Notes under the pieces: generated by a model
The model's input: only the letters and a program-made list of their open reading frames with translations
Databases searched by the model: none
Told to the model about the DNA's origin: nothing
Translations under genes and position numbers: made by a program
Source: Tannerella sp.
Lineage (GTDB): Bacteria; Bacteroidota; Bacteroidia; Bacteroidales; Tannerellaceae
Length of the DNA: 32,908 bases
Direction: 5' to 3'
Assembly: GCA_031276675.1 (NCBI GenBank)
Contig: JAISMO010000122.1
Location: forward strand, 1 to 32,908
Shown here: piece by piece, positions 28,301 to 32,908 of the stretch
How positions within the stretch are numbered: position 1 is the first letter of the stretch
Layout of the letters: each line of letters begins with the position of its first letter

Positions 28301-28722
28301 TTCAGGGAGTAGGCAGTCAGAACGTAAGATTGCAGCCTAAAATGATACAGCCATTGCAAGTTAACTGGGGACATATGCCGACCATATTGGATGGAAATTA
28401 CTGGAGTTTGTACAACACGCCGGAACAGAATCAAGCGGCAAAATACCCTCGCCTGACTTACACAAATGAATCCAATTTTACACAGATGTCGGATTTCTAC
28501 ATGTTCAACGGACGTTATTTGCGCCTGAAGAACATCACGTTAGGCTATTCGATTCCTGAAAATGTGACGAGAGCAGTCGGAATTAAGGGCATCAGGCTCT
28601 ATGCGAGTGCAAGCGACCTGTTCTGTTTAAACCAGTATCCGAAAGGATGGGATCCGGAGATGGGTGTCAATTCCTATCCTATTACAACCTCTGTTCTTTT
28701 CGGACTATCAATTAACTTTTAA
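25366..28722 (+). CDS. susC-like: SusC/RagA-family TonB-linked outer-membrane transporter with STN domain
   Basis: This 1118-residue protein imports oligosaccharides or other ligands across the outer membrane with its SusD partner. After the signal peptide (VSFAFAADSYAQ, to about residue 34) comes a secretin/TonB short N-terminal (STN) domain at about 37-112, which signals to FecR. A carboxypeptidase-regulatory-like domain follows (about 126-205, with GTVTEAHGEPIIGANV), then the linker VVVVGYGTMKKKDLTGAI, a plug domain (IRIRGVTTIGDSSPLYIVDG, about 268-287) and a 22-strand barrel ending LFGLSINF. Length is normal for STN-bearing members. Upstream frames show no better start. susD follows after 11 bp. 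The ligand is unknown. Confidence 0.96.
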   Translation: MKKKLDIIIRVMKLTCVFLFVSVSFAFAADSYAQNTFITMNLSDKSVAEVLETIENETEFNFYYNSKLVDTNRLVSVRVKNEHVYAVLDQLFSGHHVSYKVMDKDIILTAAVGVGTVKRDGISQNRIGISGTVTEAHGEPIIGANVVEKGTTNGTITDVNGAFTFSVSPGATLEISYIGYVKKEVLVGGETRFSITLEEDRKMLEEVVVVGYGTMKKKDLTGAIATVQGDELVARKTMQLSSALQGTMAGVMVTRDNNEPGATAGSIRIRGVTTIGDSSPLYIVDGVPGDINQVNPNDVENISVLKDAASASIYGSRAAAGVILITTKRAKENQLALNYSFEYGAELPTARPEFVDVQRYMQMANELRWNDAGNGTNEYPLYAKEIIDNYYTLNAQNPDMYPITDWTDLILKNSAPRQSHLLSISGGTKKVRTKASLSYDKTIGLYADRYYDRLMTRINNDFIINDYLGASLDVNFKRSNSSRPVFGSVFDWMRFAAPVYAAIWQDGRIGEGKSGNNVYAATMFGGNRDEIYNQLGGKASIDFMPVNGLKISAIVAPTYNFNKSKQFRKAIPYYSATDPTLQMGYIEGHATTMLTETRNESHNVTTQFLANYINSFGEHDITLMAGYENYYYFNESLSASRDKYELEGYPYLDIGPLELRNNGGSAYENAYRSFFGRAVYSYRNKYLLQGNIRYDASSRFHEDYRWGAFPSFSAGWVLSEESFMKDVSWLSFLKLKGSWGTLGNERIGNYPYQSTIGFANALFYAGNTAVSKQTAAQVRYSIKDISWETTESTDIGIEANFLNNRLRISADYYHKTTRDMLLALEIPDYMGFENPDQNTGRMNTSGFDLETGWREQVGDFSYAVAANLSDFKSKMGDLGGTEFLGDQVKKKGSEFNEWYGYLSDGIYQTQEEVDNSAKLNSNVKPGDIKYKDVSGPDGEPDGRISPEYDRVLLGGSLPRYMFGLNAQLGYKSFDFSVAFQGVGSQNVRLQPKMIQPLQVNWGHMPTILDGNYWSLYNTPEQNQAAKYPRLTYTNESNFTQMSDFYMFNGRYLRLKNITLGYSIPENVTRAVGIKGIRLYASASDLFCLNQYPKGWDPEMGVNSYPITTSVLFGLSINF

Positions 28723-28733
28723 AAGAGACGATT

Positions 28734-30425
28734 ATGAAATATAATAAATTATTTGTCTGCTTGGGATTGACGATTGTTATATCATGTACGGATTTGAATA
28801 TGAATCCTCTTTCCGAAGGATCAAGTGAAAGCTGGTATTCCTCGGCCGCTGAAATAGAAATGTCTGTCATGGAATTATACAGGGATGTTTTTTGGCCCCA
28901 GGATAATGACGAATGGACGGATGACTATACAAACAGAGACATATCGACGCCGGTGACGGGAGCAACCATAAACGGTGAATGGAGTACGGTAACGAGCCTG
29001 TGGACAAACTCCTACAAGCCGATTGTTCGTGCAAATACGCTTCTGGAAAATATGCAAAAAGCGCTCAGCGTCGGCGTTACACAATCGCTGGTTGAACAGT
29101 ATTCGGCGGAAGCCTGTTTTATCCGGGCGGTAAAATATGCCGACCTGGTCAGTCATTTCGGCGGGGTTCCCTACGTTTCGGGAACCATTGGTATGGATGA
29201 GGCTTTTTCGATGGGACGGATGGAAAAAAACGAACTGATCGGGAAAATCTATCAGGATTTTGACGCTGCCATCGCCAAATTGCCGGAATCGTATGCCTCC
29301 AGTGCGCCGAAACGTGCCACAAAAGGCGCCGCAATGGCTTTAAAGGCTCGTTTTGCGTTATACATGGGCGATTGGGAAACAGCCGCTCAGATGGCTAAAA
29401 ACTGCATAGATTTGGGTATTTACAAACTGTATCCTGATTTTGCGGAATACTTCCTCCCTTCTACCAGGAATGTGGAAGAATCGGTGTTTTTACTCCCCCG
29501 TTCCATTTCGCTTGGTGTGCAATGGGGCACCAGAGGTTTTTTGCCCCGCAATGCCGGAGGATGGGCGCAACACGACCCGTCATGGGATTTGTTATGCGCT
29601 TTCCTGTGCACGGATGGAAAACCGATCGACGAATCGCCACTGTTCGACCCCAAAGAACCGTTCAAAAACCGGGACCCCAGATGTACGGCCACCATTGCCG
29701 CATTCGGAAGCGAACACATGGGATTCATCTATGATCCAAGTCCCTATGCCACGGAAGTATTGAATACGGCAACCGGAAACATGCAGATCAACAATGACAG
29801 CAGGGTCAATGCCCAATATGCTTCATTTAACGGTCTGGTCTGGAAAAAGGGCGTAGACGCTTCCTGGATTGAGAATGGATTCAATATTGATCGGGACAAG
29901 GTCATCATCCGTTTTGCCGATGTACTCCTGATGTACGCGGAAGCAAAGACCGAATTGAATCAAATTGATCGATCCGTTCTGGATGCTGTCAATCAGGTAA
30001 GAGCGCGAGCTTATGGTGTATCCGTGGCGGAGACGGACAAATATCCGGCCGTGACGGAAACCGACCAGAGCAGACTGCGGAAAATGATTCGCATGGAAAG
30101 GCGGATGGAATTCGCTTGGGAAGGATTGAGATACATGGACCTGATTCGTTGGAAAATCGCCGAAAAAGCCTTAAACCGCGGTTCTTATGGTATGCTCGAT
30201 GTGGCTGAATTAAAAACGAATGTGTACGACAAGGGACTATGGTTCTTCGCCAAAACTCCGCAAATAGACGAAGACGGATTGGCCGACTTTGCTCCATTGT
30301 ATCGGGAGGGATATGCCAAATTATTGACCAATCGCTTATTTGATGCTACACGTCAATATCTTTGGCCGATTCCTTCCAAGGAAATTATTATTAATCCGAA
30401 CCTCCGGCAGAATCCGGGCTATTGA
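28734..30425 (+). CDS. susD-like: SusD/RagB-family nutrient-binding outer-membrane lipoprotein
   Basis: This 563-residue surface lipoprotein forms the lid of the SusC transporter. The signal peptide ends in a lipobox, VISC, with the cysteine at about residue 18. The TPR-like helical body (LWTNSYKPIVRANTLLENMQ, EACFIRAVKYADLVSHFGGV, AMALKARFALYMGDWETAAQ), the RMERRMEFAWEGLRYMDLIR segment and the C-terminal YLWPIPSKEIIINPNLRQNP ending are all characteristic of the family. It is co-transcribed with susC (11-bp gap). A 21-bp dyad array begins 13 bases after the stop. Ligand specificity cannot be inferred from these features. Confidence 0.96.
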   Translation: MKYNKLFVCLGLTIVISCTDLNMNPLSEGSSESWYSSAAEIEMSVMELYRDVFWPQDNDEWTDDYTNRDISTPVTGATINGEWSTVTSLWTNSYKPIVRANTLLENMQKALSVGVTQSLVEQYSAEACFIRAVKYADLVSHFGGVPYVSGTIGMDEAFSMGRMEKNELIGKIYQDFDAAIAKLPESYASSAPKRATKGAAMALKARFALYMGDWETAAQMAKNCIDLGIYKLYPDFAEYFLPSTRNVEESVFLLPRSISLGVQWGTRGFLPRNAGGWAQHDPSWDLLCAFLCTDGKPIDESPLFDPKEPFKNRDPRCTATIAAFGSEHMGFIYDPSPYATEVLNTATGNMQINNDSRVNAQYASFNGLVWKKGVDASWIENGFNIDRDKVIIRFADVLLMYAEAKTELNQIDRSVLDAVNQVRARAYGVSVAETDKYPAVTETDQSRLRKMIRMERRMEFAWEGLRYMDLIRWKIAEKALNRGSYGMLDVAELKTNVYDKGLWFFAKTPQIDEDGLADFAPLYREGYAKLLTNRLFDATRQYLWPIPSKEIIINPNLRQNPGY

Positions 30426-30438
30426 AGTGATGAATGGG

Positions 30439-30501
30439 GTTCCCGGCAACGGACGGCTTGTTCCAGGGAACGAGAGGCTTGTTGCCGGCAACGAAAAGAA
30501 G
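30439..30501. repeat. Three 21-bp dyad repeats after susD
   Basis: Units at 30439-30459, 30460-30480 and 30481-30501 each begin with a 12-bp dyad: GTTCCCGGCAAC, GTTCCAGGGAAC and GTTGCCGGCAAC (the last is perfect). Each is followed by a purine-rich joiner, GGACGGCTT, GAGAGGCTT or GAAAAGAAG. The period is exactly 21 bp, as in the array at 4569-4840, although the sequence differs. Confidence 0.85.
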
Positions 30502-30520
30502 TAGTTAAGAATCAGGAATG

Positions 30521-30614
30521 ATACTTTGCACGGCATGATTTTGTGCAAAATACGTATTTCTAAACAGGTATCGCGACAATTTTTTAAGGCACAAAACTAT
30601 GCCGCGCAAAGTAT
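30521..30614. repeat. 26-bp inverted repeat between susD and the oxidoreductase gene
   Basis: Arms 30521-30546 and 30589-30614 are complementary at 23 of 26 positions (ATACTTTGCACGGCAT at the outer left, ATGCCGCGCAAAGTAT at the outer right), enclosing a 42-bp AT-rich centre. The RNA would form a long stem 19 nt before the next ATG. Each arm, read inward, contains ATACTTTG, close to a -7 element. Confidence 0.85.
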
Positions 30615-30632
30615 AAAAACAAATGATAGACG

Positions 30633-32564
30633 ATGAAAAGGTTATTTTTTTTACTGTGGATCGCCGCAGGCCCGGTTTCTTGTACCGAAAAATCGGATTA
30701 CTATCTTGAAGCCGAAAGTTTTGACGAAAGAGGAGGTTGGGTCGTGGATAATCAGTCCATGATGCAGACCGGTTCGCCTTATCTGATGGCACACGGTCTG
30801 GGCACTCCGGTACAGGACGCCTCTCATGTGATCCGGCTTTCCCGAAAGGGCTTGTTCAGAGTATGGGTCAGGACGCGGGACTGGGTCAAACCCTGGGGAA
30901 AAGAAGGCGCTCCCGGACGCTTCGAAGTCCAATTCAACGGTATACCCATGGACACGGTTTTCGGAACCAGATCGGCCCACTGGCACTGGCAGAATGGCGG
31001 AACGGCGGAACTCAATGCAGGAGACAATCAGGTCACTCTTCACGATCTGACCGGCTTTAACGGTCGTTGCGACGCCATCTACCTGACGACGGACATCAGG
31101 CTGGTTCCTCCGGAAGACAAATCCGCATTAAACGCTTTCCGCGAGCAGAAGTCGGGATTGCCGGAGCAGGCGCAAGAGATGGGAACCTATGATCTGGTCG
31201 TGGCCGGAGGCGGTATTGCCGGATGTTGCGCGGCAGTCAGCGCCGCACGTCTGGGCTGTAAGGTCGCGCTGATTCAAAATCGCCCTGTACTCGGAGGAAA
31301 CAACAGTTCCGAAGTGCGTGTCGGACTGTCGGGACTGATTTCGCAACCGCCCTATCCCAACCTGGGTAATCTGCTGGATGAATTTGGAATTGTCGGTCAC
31401 TGGAATAACCGGGAAGCCCAACAGAACCCGGATACGGAGAGAAGTCGGCAAATAGCGGAAATACTCAAACGACATCCGGAAAAAAGGATTCACAATGCAG
31501 GACCGGCCGGCAATTACGAAGACGCAAAAAAAGAACTGCTGGTGAGAAGCGAGAAAAACATTCGCCTGTTCCTGAACATGCAGGCCTATGAGGTGGAAAA
31601 GGAAGGAAACCGCATCCGTTCCGTCATCGGCAAGGATATTCTGAGCGGGAAAAAATACCGCTTCAGGGCGAATCTGTTTGCCGACTGTACCGGCGACGGC
31701 AATCTCGGTTATCTGGCCGGTGCCGATTACCGGATGGGAAGAGAGAGCCGGGCAGAAACCGGCGAACCGCGTGCACCCGAAAAGGCAGACCGTTTGGTGA
31801 TGGGAACATCCATACAATGGTATGCACTGGAGGCCGGCGGGAATACCGCTTTTCCGGAATGTCCCTGGGCGGTTTCATTCGATGAACACACCTGCCATCC
31901 GGGTCTGCGAGGCGACTGGAACTGGGAAACCGGGATGGACAGAGACCAGATCGAAGACATTGAATATATCCGGGATTACGCTTTGCGATCGGTATTCGGA
32001 AATTGGGATTTCCTGAAAAACAGAAGCAAACGGAAAGAGCAATACGCAACCAAAAAACTGGAATGGGTTGCCTGTATCGGCGGTAAACGCGAATCCCGCC
32101 GTCTGATGGGCGATGTGATTCTGAAAGAACAGGACCTTTTAACTGGAACCCTGTTTGACGATGCCTCTTTCACGACAACCTGGGGTATCGACCTTCATTA
32201 TCCCAAACCAATGGAAGGAATGAACGAAGAACCGTTTCTTTCTTATGCCGATGTACAGAGCATACAGCCCTGTGCCGTACCGTACAGATGCCTATATTCC
32301 GGAAATATAGACAACCTGTTCATGGCGGGACGCAACATCAGCGTAACGCATGTGGCGCTGGGTTCGGTCCGCGTCATGCGGACGGGTGGAATGATGGGAG
32401 AAGTGGTGGGTATGGCGGCTTCGCTTTGTCGCAAACACGGCGCAACTCCGCGGCAGATATATCAGTCGCATTTGCCCGAATTGAAAGAGTTAATGAAAAA
32501 GGGCGTCGGCATACCGGGATTTGCCACGCTACTCAAACCGGATGAAACGGAAAACTTGAAATGA
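30633..32564 (+). CDS. Lipoprotein FAD-dependent oxidoreductase (FAD_oxidored type) with N-terminal carbohydrate-binding-like domain
   Basis: This 643-residue protein has a lipoprotein signal (MKRLFFLLWIAAGPVSC, lipid on C17). A beta-sandwich-like region follows (about 20-155, YYLEAESFDERGGWVVDN, FRVWVRTRDWV, GDNQVTLHDLTGFNGRCDAI) that resembles non-catalytic modules appended to polysaccharide enzymes. The FAD domain starts near 185 with VVAGGGIAGCCAAVSAARLG, followed by GGNNSSEVRVG, LFADCTGDGNLGYLAGADY (about 348) and NLFMAGRNISVTHVALGSVR (about 562). Such proteins occur in polysaccharide utilisation loci; their redox substrate is largely unknown, a sugar or sugar derivative being my inference. 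It may be co-expressed with susCD or uncoupled by the inverted repeat. Confidence 0.85.
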   Translation: MKRLFFLLWIAAGPVSCTEKSDYYLEAESFDERGGWVVDNQSMMQTGSPYLMAHGLGTPVQDASHVIRLSRKGLFRVWVRTRDWVKPWGKEGAPGRFEVQFNGIPMDTVFGTRSAHWHWQNGGTAELNAGDNQVTLHDLTGFNGRCDAIYLTTDIRLVPPEDKSALNAFREQKSGLPEQAQEMGTYDLVVAGGGIAGCCAAVSAARLGCKVALIQNRPVLGGNNSSEVRVGLSGLISQPPYPNLGNLLDEFGIVGHWNNREAQQNPDTERSRQIAEILKRHPEKRIHNAGPAGNYEDAKKELLVRSEKNIRLFLNMQAYEVEKEGNRIRSVIGKDILSGKKYRFRANLFADCTGDGNLGYLAGADYRMGRESRAETGEPRAPEKADRLVMGTSIQWYALEAGGNTAFPECPWAVSFDEHTCHPGLRGDWNWETGMDRDQIEDIEYIRDYALRSVFGNWDFLKNRSKRKEQYATKKLEWVACIGGKRESRRLMGDVILKEQDLLTGTLFDDASFTTTWGIDLHYPKPMEGMNEEPFLSYADVQSIQPCAVPYRCLYSGNIDNLFMAGRNISVTHVALGSVRVMRTGGMMGEVVGMAASLCRKHGATPRQIYQSHLPELKELMKKGVGIPGFATLLKPDETENLK

Positions 32565-32659
32565 TTCACGAAAAACAGGGAAAACAGACTTCCAACGGAT
32601 TGGAATTGGCATAAAACATACAGCAACCCCGGTTTTATATTCACATTTTAAACAAAGCA

Positions 32660-32693
32660 TTTGGTGACAGCAAACAGAAAAGTCCTATATTTG
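32660..32693 (+). promoter_or_regulatory. Complete Bacteroidetes promoter (-33 TTTG, -7 TATATTTG)
   Basis: TTTG at 32660-32663 and TATATTTG at 32686-32693 are separated by 22 bp, close to the Bacteroidetes housekeeping consensus. It lies 20 nt before the ATG at 32714, so the last gene can be expressed independently of the ECF-controlled susCD unit. Confidence 0.65.
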
Positions 32694-32713
32694 CCATCAA
32701 ATCAAAATTCAAT

Positions 32714-32908
32714 ATGAAAATGCATCATTTAAAAATCGGTTTTTTGTGTGTTTGCACGTGTTTACTGCCGGTCGGATGCGGACAAAAAACGCTCCCCGTG
32801 CAGGAAATCACAAGCGAAGGCGTCCGGCATCCGGGACGGGCATGGGTGCAAAAGGAATTTTTTCTCTCCACCTTTGTGGCTGTGGGGGATTCGGGCCATT
32901 ATGCCAAA
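32714..32908 (+). CDS. Partial lipoprotein, unknown function (5' end only)
   Basis: The frame is open for 65 codons to the window edge. The product begins MKMHHLKIGFLCVCTCLLPVGC: a basic start, a hydrophobic core and a lipobox (PVGC, lipid on C22). It continues with a segment containing PGRAWVQKEFFLSTFVAVGD. I do not recognise the family. Its position in a susCD locus makes a surface or periplasmic glycan-related protein likely, but that is inference from context only. It has its own strong promoter at 32660-32693. Confidence 0.75.
   Translation, partial: MKMHHLKIGFLCVCTCLLPVGCGQKTLPVQEITSEGVRHPGRAWVQKEFFLSTFVAVGDSGHYAK

Noticed and set aside
30521-30614. Insertion sequence ends
   Set aside because: There is no transposase and the element would be only 94 bp. 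Reported as an inverted repeat of unknown nature instead.

Overview
The window looks like chromosomal DNA of an anaerobic, gut- or oral-type Bacteroidales. The evidence is a SusC/SusD pair with its own ECF sigma factor and FecR anti-sigma factor, a type B fumarate reductase operon in C-A-B order, the relic of a type IX secretion C-terminal domain, Bacteroidetes promoter -7 elements (TAnnTTTG) before many genes, and little use of strong Shine-Dalgarno sites. The T9SS-like tail favours a Tannerella/Parabacteroides/Porphyromonas-like relative over Bacteroides proper, but I cannot name the genus.

Layout, left to right. The left edge holds the 5' end of a lipoprotein gene on the minus strand (1-135). 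Next, on plus, come a YrdC/Sua5 threonylcarbamoyl-AMP synthase, a DUF362-type ferredoxin-like protein and mnmE (564-3886). A gene-poor gap of about 1.1 kb (3887-5033) holds diverged short repeats and a strictly 21-bp-periodic dyad array. Then come mgtE (minus), a nitroreductase (plus) and a complete tripartite RND efflux operon (7835-13267). Beyond the operon lie a second tandem dyad array (23/24-bp units), a minus-strand terminator and a decayed T9SS-cargo tail. A long-chain acyl-CoA ligase (plus) meets the fumarate reductase operon frdCAB (minus) at a long hairpin terminator. queA (minus) and a BadF-type kinase (plus) are divergent.

The right third is a polysaccharide/nutrient utilisation locus: ECF sigma (minus) diverging from fecR (plus), then susC with an N-terminal STN signalling domain, susD, a lipoprotein FAD-dependent oxidoreductase, and the start of another lipoprotein gene with its own promoter. 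SusC with an STN domain, FecR and the sigma factor form the usual trans-envelope chain: ligand at the outer membrane, STN to FecR in the periplasm, sigma release in the cytoplasm. The sugar or glycan is not identifiable here because no glycoside hydrolase falls inside the window. This region is visibly more AT-rich than the efflux and fumarate reductase regions.

The most unusual content is between the genes. A perfect (TG)24 microsatellite sits in the control region between the divergent sigma and fecR genes. Four intergenic arrays of short dyad-symmetric repeats (heptamers; 21 bp x12; 23/24 bp x10; 21 bp x3) share an architecture but not a sequence. A 26-bp near-perfect inverted repeat lies between susD and the oxidoreductase gene. 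No tRNA, rRNA, CRISPR array, transposase or phage gene was recognised.
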